Shown: positions 36,782 to 45,228, counted from the stretch's first letter. The stretch is 64,000 nucleotides of DNA from Flavobacterium salmonis (GCF_903819435.1 NZ_CAIJDP010000066.1:43547-107546), one strand, 5' to 3'. Notes: generated by a model not told the origin, from the letters alone. Made by a program: numbers and translations.

Positions 36782-37471
36782 CTATTTTTTGGACATTGCA
36801 AGAGCTGTATTTTTACTTTCAAACAATTTAATCATCTCCTCAGCTTTTTCCGGTTGATTAATTGCTTTTAGAGACTTGGCACATCGTAAATAATATACAG
36901 GTTCTGAATTTTCTTCAAGACTAAATAGTTCTGAGTAGTATTTAGTCGCTGCTTCAAAATCATTTTCAAAATAAAATTTATCTGCGACCTTTTTAAGCAT
37001 GTCTGCTGATTTGTATCCTTTGTCTACAACATTAGTGTATATGTTTAAAACATTAATGCTTACGGAGTCTTTACTATATGCAGGAACGGTTGTCTTAATG
37101 TTTATCGGCTGAATGGTTTTGTCGGTTTTGACAGTTATTATTTTTGAGGGTGCGACAGGTTCAGTAGCTTTAACATGTGCTTTTTGGTATATGGCTGTTA
37201 CGGTTCTGGTGTTATTGGGTCCTAAATCGTAGGTGTTGACCATGTCGAGTTTTGAGACTTCGTATGTCGTAATTCTTTTTTTTCCGACAGCGAGATTGAT
37301 TACTTCTTCGACAGAATACGATTCTATAACAAGATCTTCGTCGGATTTGTCGTCAAACTTTAAGGGTGCTTTTCGAATATCGGCATTGGTAATTACCTGG
37401 TTTACCTGACTAAAACTATTCAAAGAAAAAACACCTGCAATTACTATAAGATGTATCGCATTAGCTTTCAT
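36782..37471 (-). CDS. Secreted TPR-containing protein, unknown function
   Basis: A 229-residue protein with a signal peptide (MKANAIHLIVIAGVFSLNSFS). The middle is a strand-rich region with no domain I can name. The last 75 residues form about two TPR helices pairs (ADKFYFENDFEAATKYYSELF, PVYYLRCAKSLKAINQPEKA). Such N-terminal TPR parts occur in OmpA-type and gliding-associated proteins of Flavobacteria, but the OmpA domain is missing here. The start is at 37471; the open frame reaches 29 codons further but ahead of the signal peptide. Confidence 0.7.
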   Translation of the reverse strand: MKANAIHLIVIAGVFSLNSFSQVNQVITNADIRKAPLKFDDKSDEDLVIESYSVEEVINLAVGKKRITTYEVSKLDMVNTYDLGPNNTRTVTAIYQKAHVKATEPVAPSKIITVKTDKTIQPINIKTTVPAYSKDSVSINVLNIYTNVVDKGYKSADMLKKVADKFYFENDFEAATKYYSELFSLEENSEPVYYLRCAKSLKAINQPEKAEEMIKLFESKNTALAMSKK

Positions 37472-37953
37472 GATAATTAAATAAAAGTTGAGAACAGCAG
37501 TGAAATTACATATAAAGATACTGATTATGTGTTGTTTGTGATTTGTTTTGACGTTCAATTGCTCTGAAAAACGTTTAAGTGCAGCCTGAGACCGTTAAAT
37601 ATTTTCATAATTAATCTCCTAAATCAATTTTCTGCTATAATTCAGTTAAAAAGAAAGAAAAATATTGTTATATTTTAGAAAAAAAAACTAAATTTGATAT
37701 AGTTTTTAATCAAAAACTTAAAATACCACAAAATTTAACGGCGCAATAACTGCCAATTGTTGTTGCATATAGTTCATCGTTTAGTTTTTAGCCTAAAGCT
37801 TTTTACTATTTGAAAAAATTAATCTTACTCATGCTTTTTTGCATGATGTGTTTGATTTAATTATATAAACGAAATAGAAATAACTAAGGGAATACTACAA
37901 AATCCTTAAAACAAGGGAACAATAGGTTAAAAGTTAAAGTAAATCAAACCAAT
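37472..37953. other. Intergenic region before the six-gene lipid-type operon
   Basis: This 482-base divergent gap has no credible gene. It contains a perfect inverted repeat, TCATGC TTTTTT GCATGA, at 37829-37846, which could be an operator or short hairpin. TACTATTTG near 37804 is one base off a -7 box. The promoter of the operon must lie here but I cannot fix it. Confidence 0.5.
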
Positions 37954-38541
37954 ATGACTAAAATCAATGACACATTAACAAGAGATACTAGTTTTACCTT
38001 TAAGTTAGCGGAAACACAGACAGAGAAAAATGAAATATATAATTCAAGGTATGAAATTGCCAAAGAAAAATTTCCTTACTTGTTTAATACCAGCAAATAT
38101 GGTCATATAGCAAAAGATGGCTATGATGATCATTCTTTTCTCTTTTATTGCAAAGACAAGGCAATAATTGGCAGTTGTAGAGCCTCTCCTATAATAAATG
38201 GCAAATGGGAATTTAGTGACGCTCTTCCTGAATACTTAAATTTTGTTTTTAACGATCAATCCACATTGCAACTAAACAGGGTATATATTGATGAAAATCA
38301 TAGAAATAAAGAATTACACGCTTTGTTATTTTACAATTTCAGCTGTTGGGTCATTAACAATACTTCTTATACTAGATATTTCGCAATCTGTAATGCAGGA
38401 TTAGTGAGAATGTACAAAAGACTTGGAGCAGAATTATTGCTGGAGCAAGGTTTCGAGTTAAAAGACAGATCGTCACACAACTACTATTTAGTAGGCGGTC
38501 AGATTGAAGATATAATTAATACAATTGAACATAAACATTAA
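37954..38541 (+). CDS. LuxI/FeeM-like N-acyltransferase (GNAT fold)
   Basis: A 195-residue protein with the layout of N-acyl amino acid synthases and autoinducer synthases: an N-terminal YNSRYEIAKEKFPYL arm, then GYDDHSFLFYCKDKAIIGSCRASP, LQLNRVYIDENHRN and a C-terminal GLVRMYKRLGAELL. These enzymes join an acyl chain from acyl-ACP to the amine of an amino acid or SAM. It is the first gene of a six-gene operon with lipid enzymes, so N-acylation of an amino-acid headgroup is a fair inference. A plain GNAT acetyltransferase remains possible. Confidence 0.65.
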   Translation: MTKINDTLTRDTSFTFKLAETQTEKNEIYNSRYEIAKEKFPYLFNTSKYGHIAKDGYDDHSFLFYCKDKAIIGSCRASPIINGKWEFSDALPEYLNFVFNDQSTLQLNRVYIDENHRNKELHALLFYNFSCWVINNTSYTRYFAICNAGLVRMYKRLGAELLLEQGFELKDRSSHNYYLVGGQIEDIINTIEHKH

Positions 38542-38558
38542 CCAAAAAAATTATAAAT

Positions 38559-39305
38559 ATGTCAGTACAAAAAATTGAAGAAAACGTATCGGTTTCCCGA
38601 TTCATCGAGCTAAAACAAAAAAGAGACAGCGAATGGGCTAATTTATTGGAAAATTCAAATTGGGCTAATTTTATTTTAAACGGAGATTTTGATGCCCGAT
38701 TTTATGGCATATATCTAATCGAAACCTACCATTATGTAATGCACAATCCAAAACACCAGGCTCTTGTGGGTGCACATATGAAAGAAAAAATATTTAAATA
38801 TATAAAATTTTGCTTTGAACATGCGGAAGAAGAAACTGGACATGAAATGATGGCCATGCACGACTTACTGAGTTTGGGTTTAGAGAAAGAAAGCTTTCTG
38901 GTTCCAAGCCCACATCCTAATACCGAAGTATTCATTGGATACTTGTATTGGATTTCTACAAATGGAAACCCTTTGCAAAGGCTAGGATATAGTTTTTGGG
39001 CGGAAGATTCATATCAGTATATAGGACAATTAATGGAAAAGGTAAAAACAACTTTGAATTTGCAAAAAAGCCAGATGACTTTTCTGATTTCACATGCAAC
39101 GATTGACGAAAAACATGCTGAGGAAATAGATGAAATGATAAGCGAATTCTGCAAAACAGATGATGATTGGTATGTTGTTGAAAAAGTTTTGAAAACATCT
39201 CTTCGACTTCAGTCTGAAATGCTAGATAGTGTTTTGGATGAGTATTTAAACCTAAAAAAGGGAGGAAAAAGTAGGTATCATTTATTGAATGACCTGATAA
39301 AGTAA
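38559..39305 (+). CDS. Haem-oxygenase-like diiron oxygenase (HDO) family protein
   Basis: A 248-residue all-helical protein of the TenA/haem-oxygenase-like fold. Candidate metal ligands are E55/H58 (LIETYHYV), E91/H95 (AEEETGHEMM) and H179, D183 and H186 (HATIDEKHAEE), the pattern of HDO enzymes that activate oxygen on amino acids or fatty acids. A TenA thiamin role is unlikely without thiamin genes nearby. It lies 17 bases after the acyltransferase gene, and its stop overlaps the next start by one base (TAATG). Confidence 0.75.
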   Translation: MSVQKIEENVSVSRFIELKQKRDSEWANLLENSNWANFILNGDFDARFYGIYLIETYHYVMHNPKHQALVGAHMKEKIFKYIKFCFEHAEEETGHEMMAMHDLLSLGLEKESFLVPSPHPNTEVFIGYLYWISTNGNPLQRLGYSFWAEDSYQYIGQLMEKVKTTLNLQKSQMTFLISHATIDEKHAEEIDEMISEFCKTDDDWYVVEKVLKTSLRLQSEMLDSVLDEYLNLKKGGKSRYHLLNDLIK

Positions 39306-40387
39306 TGAAAAGTAAATATTTTAATACACTAAACTATACATTAGGTGATGAGGATACAAGTCTTGAATTAAGCTTGTGTCCTCAAAACAGCAAAAATGTC
39401 TTTTCTATTGCAGGCAGCGGCGGACGTATTCTGCCTCTTTTTGCAAAAGAACCGGTATGTATAAATTGTGTTGATATATTAAAAGAGCAATTATATATTA
39501 CAGAATTGAGAATTGAAACCGTAAAAGCATTGACTCACGAAGAGTTTTGTAACTTTTGGGGATATTCTGTAACTGACATAACTCCAACAGAAAGACAGGA
39601 AATTTTTAATCGTATCACAATCTCAAGTGAAGCCAGGCTTTTTCTTTGGGCCTTCTTTCAACAAAATAAGTGGAGTAAGATAATCTACATGGGGAAATTT
39701 GAAAAAATGCTTATTCAATTATCTAAAATAAATAATCTTATAACAGGAAAGAAGGGGCAAAAAATCTTTTTTTCAAAATCCCTTGAAGAACAGAAATTCT
39801 ATTATCTTAATTTCTTCCCTCATCTGCGCTGGAAAATCGTTTTATTGCTACTTGGAAATTCTGCAGTTTTAAATTCTATCCTGTATAAAGGTGATTTCCC
39901 TAAAAAAAACATTAAAGGTTCTACTTATAAAAATTTTGCTCGAATATTTTTGAATATTTTTGAAACCATAAGCATAAGAGGTAGTTTTTTTGCTCAAATG
40001 GCTTTCTGGGGTAACATAAAATTTAAAGAAGGTTATCTTATTGAAGCAGATCCTGAACTATTCCAACAAATAAAGCAAGGTGCTAATAAAACTACTGTCA
40101 AATATATACAGGGCAATATTTTTGAAGTTATAAAAAACAGTCATGAAAATGCAACTTTTCTTTCTCTCTCTGATGTTCCGTCTTTTCTCAAAGGAAAAAC
40201 AGAAGAGACTTATCTGCAAGAAATTAGCCCTAAAATTGAACAAGGGAGCTTAATTGTAGTTCGTGGAAACCTTCGAGTAACAAAACCATTTTCGGATGAT
40301 TATTTTATTTTAAGTGATCAATACGATGAGTTAATAAAAAAAGAAACTACTCAATTATGGAACATACATATATACAAAAAGAATTAA
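39305..40387 (+). CDS. DUF3419/BtaA-like 3-amino-3-carboxypropyltransferase
   Basis: A 360-residue SAM-binding protein. FSIAGSGGRILPLFA (33-47), CVDILKEQLYITELRIETVKAL and HEEFCNFWGY match the opening of BtaA, which moves the 3-amino-3-carboxypropyl group of SAM to diacylglycerol to start betaine-lipid synthesis. QIKQGANKTTVKYIQGNIFEVI and ATFLSLSDVPSFL are the C-terminal methyltransferase-like half. The partner N-methylase BtaB is absent from the operon. The acceptor is therefore unknown; a homoserine-like headgroup on a lipid is the best inference. Confidence 0.78.
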   Translation: MKSKYFNTLNYTLGDEDTSLELSLCPQNSKNVFSIAGSGGRILPLFAKEPVCINCVDILKEQLYITELRIETVKALTHEEFCNFWGYSVTDITPTERQEIFNRITISSEARLFLWAFFQQNKWSKIIYMGKFEKMLIQLSKINNLITGKKGQKIFFSKSLEEQKFYYLNFFPHLRWKIVLLLLGNSAVLNSILYKGDFPKKNIKGSTYKNFARIFLNIFETISIRGSFFAQMAFWGNIKFKEGYLIEADPELFQQIKQGANKTTVKYIQGNIFEVIKNSHENATFLSLSDVPSFLKGKTEETYLQEISPKIEQGSLIVVRGNLRVTKPFSDDYFILSDQYDELIKKETTQLWNIHIYKKN

Positions 40388-41010
40388 ATGCTTTAGATAT
40401 AGTGCTAAAAGTTATAAGCGATGACCAGATTCATGAAATTGCAGACTTACTGACTGTATCTATGCTGAACAATAATGCATATTTGTACGTTTTTAACAAT
40501 AAAAAAACAAGAGCAACTAAATTGAAGCTATTGCTAACCTGTATGGTGAGATTGTATTCAAGACATAATGGGACTTTTGCCATATATCATAATTCAAAAA
40601 TAGTAGGTACATTTACGTTTTTACCTTCAAGTTATTTAAGACCTAATCTTATTGATTTAATAAAGAGTAGAATTATTTTTATCCCTTTTCTGATTGATTT
40701 TGGAGAGTTAAAAAGATTATTGAAGATTTCAAAAATAAACATTACTTTCTTAAAAAAAATAGAACCCCATTTATCATTTTGGCATTGTTGCATGCTGGCA
40801 GTAAAATTGGAGAGTCAACAATTTCGTATCGGTAAAAAATCAATAGAAATTTTTCTTCAACAAAATGATATTATCAATAAGTGTATTGTACTTACAACAC
40901 AGGGAGATAAAAATATTAAATTTTTTAGTCAGTTCGGATTTTCTATAAAACACAAATATGTCATAAATAATTTTGAAAACATCATAATGCAAAAAAATGA
41001 ACTTATATGA
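40357..41010 (+). CDS. GNAT-like acyltransferase, divergent
   Basis: A 217-residue protein with weak GNAT features: a helix-rich N-terminus (IHEIADLLTVSMLNNNAYLYVF), GTFAIYHNSKIVGTFTFLPSS, HCCMLAVKLESQQFRIGKKSIEIFLQ (cofactor-loop position) and KFFSQFGFSIKHKY at the end. The expected Gln/Arg-rich loop is degenerate, so acetyl-CoA use is uncertain. It overlaps the DUF3419 gene by 31 bases and the PlsC-like gene by 14, so it is translated as part of the same operon. Confidence 0.6.
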   Translation: MEHTYIQKELNALDIVLKVISDDQIHEIADLLTVSMLNNNAYLYVFNNKKTRATKLKLLLTCMVRLYSRHNGTFAIYHNSKIVGTFTFLPSSYLRPNLIDLIKSRIIFIPFLIDFGELKRLLKISKINITFLKKIEPHLSFWHCCMLAVKLESQQFRIGKKSIEIFLQQNDIINKCIVLTTQGDKNIKFFSQFGFSIKHKYVINNFENIIMQKNELI

Positions 41011-41815
41011 GTTGATCATAAAAAAAATAGGGTTTAATAATTTCTTTATTAAAATTATTTTACAACCTATATGTTTATTGCTCAAAATGAATCGTTTTGA
41101 AAGTCTTTTAGATGAGGCTAAAACCTATAAGAATATAAAATTTATTGATTTTGTGTTTTATAAGTTTAACATTAAAAACCAGGCTGTTTTTCTAAATGAT
41201 GATATCTTTCTGTCGAACAAGCCATTCATAATTGTAGCAAATCACCCTACAGGATTATTAGATGGACTATCCATCATTCATGTTTTGTTGAAACGTAATA
41301 AAAAAGTAAAAATTGTTGTCAATTATTTGCTTAAAGAATTTGCTCAAATTCACGAGGCTCTTGGAGAGAATTTCATTTATGTTAACCCTTTTGATCACAG
41401 TAAAAAAAAGCATTTAAGTTATCTGGGATTAAAGGAAATAATTAAAAGTTTATCAAATAATGAAGTAGTTGTTTTTTTTCCGGCTGGAGATATATCAAAA
41501 ATAAAAGGAAGAAAATTTAACATTGCAGATAATGAATGGAATGACACTTGTATAAAATTTATTAACAAATCAAAAATAACTGTGGTTCCTGTATTTATTG
41601 ATTCGAAAAATTCATCTGTTTTCTATCTTTTAAATACTTTAAGTAATAAAATTGGTTTGTTGTTTATTTTTAGAGAATTTTTTAATAAATGTAACACTAA
41701 TGTTCGGTTGGTTTTTGGTAATGAATTTGAAAATCAAATGTTTGAAAACCATCAGGAAATGAAGAAAAAGTTAAAAGACAGCGTGTATCAATTAAAAAAA
41801 GACAGTTATGCTTAA
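40997..41815 (+). CDS. PlsC-like lysophospholipid acyltransferase
   Basis: A 272-residue membrane-associated acyltransferase. The active-site block is IIVANHPTGLLDG with H83 and D89, an HX5D spacing rather than the usual HX4D. Downstream blocks are GENFIYVNPFDHSKKK, VVVFFPAGDISKIKGR and KITVVPVFIDSKNSS. Such variants O-acylate hydroxy-fatty amides in ornithine- and glycine-lipid synthesis as well as lysophosphatidate. In this operon an acyloxy-acyl aminolipid step is plausible. Confidence 0.8.
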   Translation: MNLYELIIKKIGFNNFFIKIILQPICLLLKMNRFESLLDEAKTYKNIKFIDFVFYKFNIKNQAVFLNDDIFLSNKPFIIVANHPTGLLDGLSIIHVLLKRNKKVKIVVNYLLKEFAQIHEALGENFIYVNPFDHSKKKHLSYLGLKEIIKSLSNNEVVVFFPAGDISKIKGRKFNIADNEWNDTCIKFINKSKITVVPVFIDSKNSSVFYLLNTLSNKIGLLFIFREFFNKCNTNVRLVFGNEFENQMFENHQEMKKKLKDSVYQLKKDSYA

Positions 41816-42737
41816 AGCAAACGAAAAATATCCAATCCCAAATAAAATAAACATTGTGCTTTCCATTTTGTTTGTGAGTGCAATCCATTATCTTTTATTC
41901 ATTGGAGGAAAAAATGAAGTTCTGGGCTTGAAATTTTTAATTATCTGTTTGCTTTTTGGGCTTTTTCTTATTCCTGTTTATTCCATTATTCATGAAGCTG
42001 AACACAATATAGCATTAAATGATAAAAAGATGAATTATTATTTAGGTGTTATGCTTTCTATTGTGTTTGGATCTTCCTTTACCTTTATTCAGAAAGCGCA
42101 TTTAAATCATCATAAAAACAATCGAACAGACTATGAGCTAATTGATTTGTATTATGACCATCGTAAAAGATGGTTTAAAAAAATAAGCTTTTTTATGATT
42201 AACATAGGGTTTAAATGGATTAGTATTCTCATTGCTACTTTTGTTTTCGCTCTTTTGCCAAGGGAGATAATAAATTTACTTATTCAAAATAAAAACGATA
42301 TATCAGAATTGGTGAACGGTACTAATTCTAACAGTCAAAGGTATATTAAAATTAGAATTGAAAGTGTGATAACAATTTGTTATCATATTGGTATAATAAT
42401 TTTTCTAAACTTGAATATAGTGCCATATTTACTTATGTATCTATTTCATGCATTTATATGGTCTTCTCAAAATTATGTTAGTCATGCCTTCTCTCATAGA
42501 TCTGTCGTTCATGGTGCTCACAATCATAAAATGAATCCATTGTTTAGGTTGTTTTATCTTAATTTCAATCTCCATCTGGCACATCATGAAAATCCTTCTG
42601 TTCCATGGTTGCATTTAAATAAATTTGTTAAACCGCATAACAATATTTCTTATTTCAGGGCCTATATGAGGTTATGGAAAGGGCCAAAACTAATTTTGCC
42701 AGATGATCCCATTGAATACAAACAAATGGTAAAGTGA
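41808..42737 (+). CDS. Membrane fatty acid desaturase family protein
   Basis: A 309-residue integral membrane protein with the three diiron His boxes of desaturases and hydroxylases: HEAEHN (62-66), HLNHHK (98-102) and HLAHHENPSVPW near residue 275, plus a YVSHAFSHRS segment. About four to six membrane helices lie between them. It probably desaturates or hydroxylates an acyl chain. It starts 8 bases before the PlsC-like gene ends and closes the operon. Confidence 0.88.
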   Translation: MLKANEKYPIPNKINIVLSILFVSAIHYLLFIGGKNEVLGLKFLIICLLFGLFLIPVYSIIHEAEHNIALNDKKMNYYLGVMLSIVFGSSFTFIQKAHLNHHKNNRTDYELIDLYYDHRKRWFKKISFFMINIGFKWISILIATFVFALLPREIINLLIQNKNDISELVNGTNSNSQRYIKIRIESVITICYHIGIIIFLNLNIVPYLLMYLFHAFIWSSQNYVSHAFSHRSVVHGAHNHKMNPLFRLFYLNFNLHLAHHENPSVPWLHLNKFVKPHNNISYFRAYMRLWKGPKLILPDDPIEYKQMVK

Positions 42738-43046
42738 CTTATCCTCAACCATGTCAAAATATAGATTGAAAGATTGTTTTAAAATCGTTACTATTAAAAA
42801 ACATTCAAAAACTCGAATTCAAAATATCAAAATTTACCGGGTCCGATTGGTTTGTATGAGAGAGTTGTCAAAATAATTAGCCAGACACTAAATAATTCTT
42901 CAATTCAAAGAATTGAGTTATCTGATAAAATTGAATATCTGCAATTCTAGTATTAAATTAGAAAACATGCATTTTAGTAGAGTTAGCAAGTGCTTGCAGG
43001 AAATTAAAAACGGTCAAACCGTTAAAAAACAGTTTGACCGTTAATG
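42738..43046. other. Gap after the desaturase gene
   Basis: No supported gene. A frame without a start codon runs from about 42798 to a TAG at 42948; I do not trust it. A hairpin (CAATTC / GAATTG, about 42900-42915) and a GCAAG TG CTTGC palindrome near 42986 could end the operon transcript. The tRNA-Leu terminator lies at 43001-43042 on the other strand. Confidence 0.4.
43001..43042 (-). terminator. Terminator of tRNA-Leu
   Basis: Perfect 11-base stem AACGGTCAAAC / GTTTGACCGTT (43009-43019, 43032-43042). On the minus strand it runs into TTTTTAATTT. Confidence 0.88.
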
Positions 43047-43126
43047 TACCCGGAGCCGGAGTCGAACCGGCACGGTTTCCCACAGGTGTTTGAGACCAGC
43101 GCGTCTACCAATTCCGCCATCCGGGC
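43047..43126 (-). tRNA. tRNA-Leu(CAA)
   Basis: An 80-base class II tRNA without encoded CCA. Acceptor GCCCGGA pairs with TCCGGGT, the D-arm has GGCGGAATTGGTAGACGC, the T-arm is GCCGG TTCGACT CCGGC and a short variable arm (TGGG AAA CCG) is present. The anticodon loop CTCAAAC gives CAA. The anticodon stem reads CTGGT / ACCTG, which leaves one T-T mismatch at the 28-42 pair. Confidence 0.93.
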
Positions 43127-43296
43127 TTAGCAGACGAAAAAACAACTAATAAATCAGTTATTTTAACGCAATAGAATAAGTAATTATGAAGTCATAAGTG
43201 TGCTTATTCCTTTAACACGGTGCAAATGTAAAAAATAAAATTAAATGTGCTACTAAAAATACTTAAATTTTTCCTTTCAGTGTCCAATAAATTTTC

Positions 43297-43427
43297 TAAA
43301 TTTGCACCTCGTTAAAACGAAGCACACACAACTAACTACACCCGAGGTAATTATATGTATTTTGCTTTACCGAAAATGGTGAAGCCGAATTGTACAAAGA
43401 GCAGCGGAGCAAAAACAACAAATTATA
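43297..43427 (+). promoter_or_regulatory. Leader of prs with small upstream frame
   Basis: TAAATTTG at 43297-43304 is a candidate -7 box, leaving about 115 bases of leader. Inside lies a 32-codon frame (ATG at 43355, TAA at 43451-43453, starting MYFALPKMVKP) in another frame that overlaps the prs start by 26 bases. It might be a leader peptide or only chance. Confidence 0.4.
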
Positions 43428-44369
43428 ATGTCGCACCTAGAACCAGAAGCTAAAATTTTTGCTTGTTCACAAAGTGTTTATCTTGCAGAAAAAATTGCCG
43501 AACAATACGGGATTCCGTTAGGTAAAGTAACGATGTCAACGTATAGTGATGGAGAATTTCAGCCATCTTACGAAGAATCAATCCGAGGATTACGCGTTTT
43601 TATCGTGTGTTCCACTTTTCCAACTGCTGATAATTTGATGGAATTGTTGCTAATGATCGATGCGGCAAAACGTGCATCAGCAAGACACATTACAGCTGTT
43701 ATGCCTTATTTTGGTTGGGCAAGACAAGACAGAAAAGACAAACCAAGAGTTCCGATTGGAGCAAAATTAGTAGCTAATCTATTAGATGCTGCCGGAGCAA
43801 CAAGAGTAATGACAATGGATTTGCACGCAGATCAAATTCAGGGGTTTTTCGAAAAACCGGTAGATCATTTATTTGCATCAACCATCTTTTTACCATACGT
43901 AGAAAGTTTAGGATTAGAAAATTTAACCATTGCATCTCCGGATATGGGAGGTTCAAAAAGAGCATATGCTTACTCTAAGTTTTTAGAATCAGATGTAGTA
44001 ATCTGTTACAAACAAAGAAAAGCAGCTAACGTTATCGACACTATGGAACTAATTGGTGAAGTAAAAGGACGTAACGTAGTATTGGTAGACGATATGATCG
44101 ATACTGGCGGTACTTTGGCGAAAGCAGCCGATTTAATGATCGAAAAAGGAGCGTTAAGTGTAAGGGCAATTTGTACCCACGCTATCTTATCAGGTGGAGC
44201 TTACGAAAAAATTGAAAACTCGAAATTGAGCGAATTAATCGTAACAGATTCTATTCCTTTAAAGAGACATTCAGATAAAATAAGAGTAGTGAGTTGTGCG
44301 CCTCTTTTTGCAGAAGTTATGCACATGGTGCACCACAACAATTCCATCAGTGGAAAATTTATAATGTAG
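43428..44369 (+). CDS. prs: Ribose-phosphate pyrophosphokinase
   Basis: Makes PRPP from ribose 5-phosphate and ATP for purine, pyrimidine, histidine and NAD synthesis. The 313 residues have YSDGEFQPSYEESIRG, MPYFGWARQDRKDKPR for ATP, MTMDLHADQIQGFF, and the PRPP loop VVLVDDMIDTGGTLAKA. Length and motifs are standard for class I enzymes. rplY follows after 71 bases on the same strand. Confidence 0.96.
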   Translation: MSHLEPEAKIFACSQSVYLAEKIAEQYGIPLGKVTMSTYSDGEFQPSYEESIRGLRVFIVCSTFPTADNLMELLLMIDAAKRASARHITAVMPYFGWARQDRKDKPRVPIGAKLVANLLDAAGATRVMTMDLHADQIQGFFEKPVDHLFASTIFLPYVESLGLENLTIASPDMGGSKRAYAYSKFLESDVVICYKQRKAANVIDTMELIGEVKGRNVVLVDDMIDTGGTLAKAADLMIEKGALSVRAICTHAILSGGAYEKIENSKLSELIVTDSIPLKRHSDKIRVVSCAPLFAEVMHMVHHNNSISGKFIM

Positions 44370-44440
44370 TCATTGCGAGGAACGAAGCAATCTCACTACA
44401 ACAAGAATTAGAATATTTTTAATAACTATATTTTTTTACA

Positions 44441-45052
44441 ATGAAATCGATTACAATTAAAGGATCAGAAAGAGAAAGCGTGGGCAAAGTGTCAACTAAA
44501 GCCTTACGTAATGCTGGAGCGGTTCCTTGCGTGTTATACGGAGGAAATCAGGCAGTACACTTCTCAGCAGACGCTGCAGCGTTCAAAAACTTGGTTTACA
44601 CTCCAAATGCACACACAGTTGTGATTGAGCTTGGAAAAGGAAAATCATTCAATGCAATTTTACAGGATATTCAGGTTCACCCGGTATCTGACAAAATCTT
44701 ACACATTGACTTCTTTCAATTATTTGATGACAAAGAAATCACTATGGAAGTTCCTGTAAAAGTTGTAGGTACATCTAAAGGTGTTCTTGCAGGTGGTGTT
44801 TTACGTTTAAACACTCGTAAATTAAAAGTTAAAGCTTTACCTAAAAACCTTCCAGATTTTGTTGAAGCAGATATTACGCCACTTGAAATGGGTAACAAAT
44901 TATACGTTACTAAAGTTGGATCACCAGAATACAAAGTGATGCACCCGGACAACACTGTTGTGGCTCAGGTAAGAATTTCTCGTGCTGCAATGAAAGCTGC
45001 TCAGGAAGCTGCAAAAGCTGCAAAAGCTCCTGCAAAAGGAAAGAAAAAATAA
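44441..45052 (+). CDS. rplY: 50S ribosomal protein L25/Ctc
   Basis: Binds 5S rRNA in the large ribosomal subunit. The 203 residues are the long CTC form: an N-terminal L25 domain ([42 protein letters not shown]), then the C-terminal beta domain ([33 protein letters not shown]), and an Ala/Lys-rich tail ending APAKGKKK. It sits between prs and pth, a common arrangement. A terminator follows. Confidence 0.95.
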   Translation: MKSITIKGSERESVGKVSTKALRNAGAVPCVLYGGNQAVHFSADAAAFKNLVYTPNAHTVVIELGKGKSFNAILQDIQVHPVSDKILHIDFFQLFDDKEITMEVPVKVVGTSKGVLAGGVLRLNTRKLKVKALPKNLPDFVEADITPLEMGNKLYVTKVGSPEYKVMHPDNTVVAQVRISRAAMKAAQEAAKAAKAPAKGKKK

Positions 45053-45069
45053 TTTTTTCAAATCAATAC

Positions 45070-45105
45070 AAAAGCATCAATCGAAAGGTTGGTGCTTTTT
45101 TTGTT
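45070..45105 (+). terminator. Terminator after rplY
   Basis: Stem AAAGCATCAA / TTGGTGCTTT (one wobble) around an 8-base loop, followed by a T run. Confidence 0.82.
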
Positions 45106-45152
45106 TTTAGAGGTTTTGAGTTGCTAAGAGGTTGAGGTTCTAAATTTTCAAA

Positions 45153-45175
45153 TGTCAGACTGAGCGAAGTCGAAG
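45153..45175. repeat. Dispersed CTGAGCG-AGTCGAAG repeat
   Basis: TGTCAGACTGAGCGAAGTCG then AAG; identical over 23 bases to the copy at 45358-45380 and two bases off the one at 32638. Confidence 0.8.
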
Positions 45176-45228
45176 CTTTTTATATTTTTACATTTTTTGT
45201 TTGTAGCAGATACTTTTCGTTTTTTCAA

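Noticed and set aside
37829..37846. TCATGC-T6-GCATGA as a terminator for the TPR gene or its neighbour.
   Set aside because: It lies upstream of both divergent genes and has no T tract after the stem, so an operator or chance palindrome is more likely.
38559..39305. TenA-type thiaminase assignment for the HDO-like protein.
   Set aside because: No thiamin gene or TPP element is close, and the His/Asp/Glu pattern fits HDO enzymes better.
42798..42950. A 50-codon frame ending TAG after the desaturase gene, with a somewhat protein-like sequence (GPIGLYERVVKII).
   Set aside because: It has no start codon and no recognisable domain, and it begins just after an in-frame stop. It could be a worn remnant but I cannot support it.
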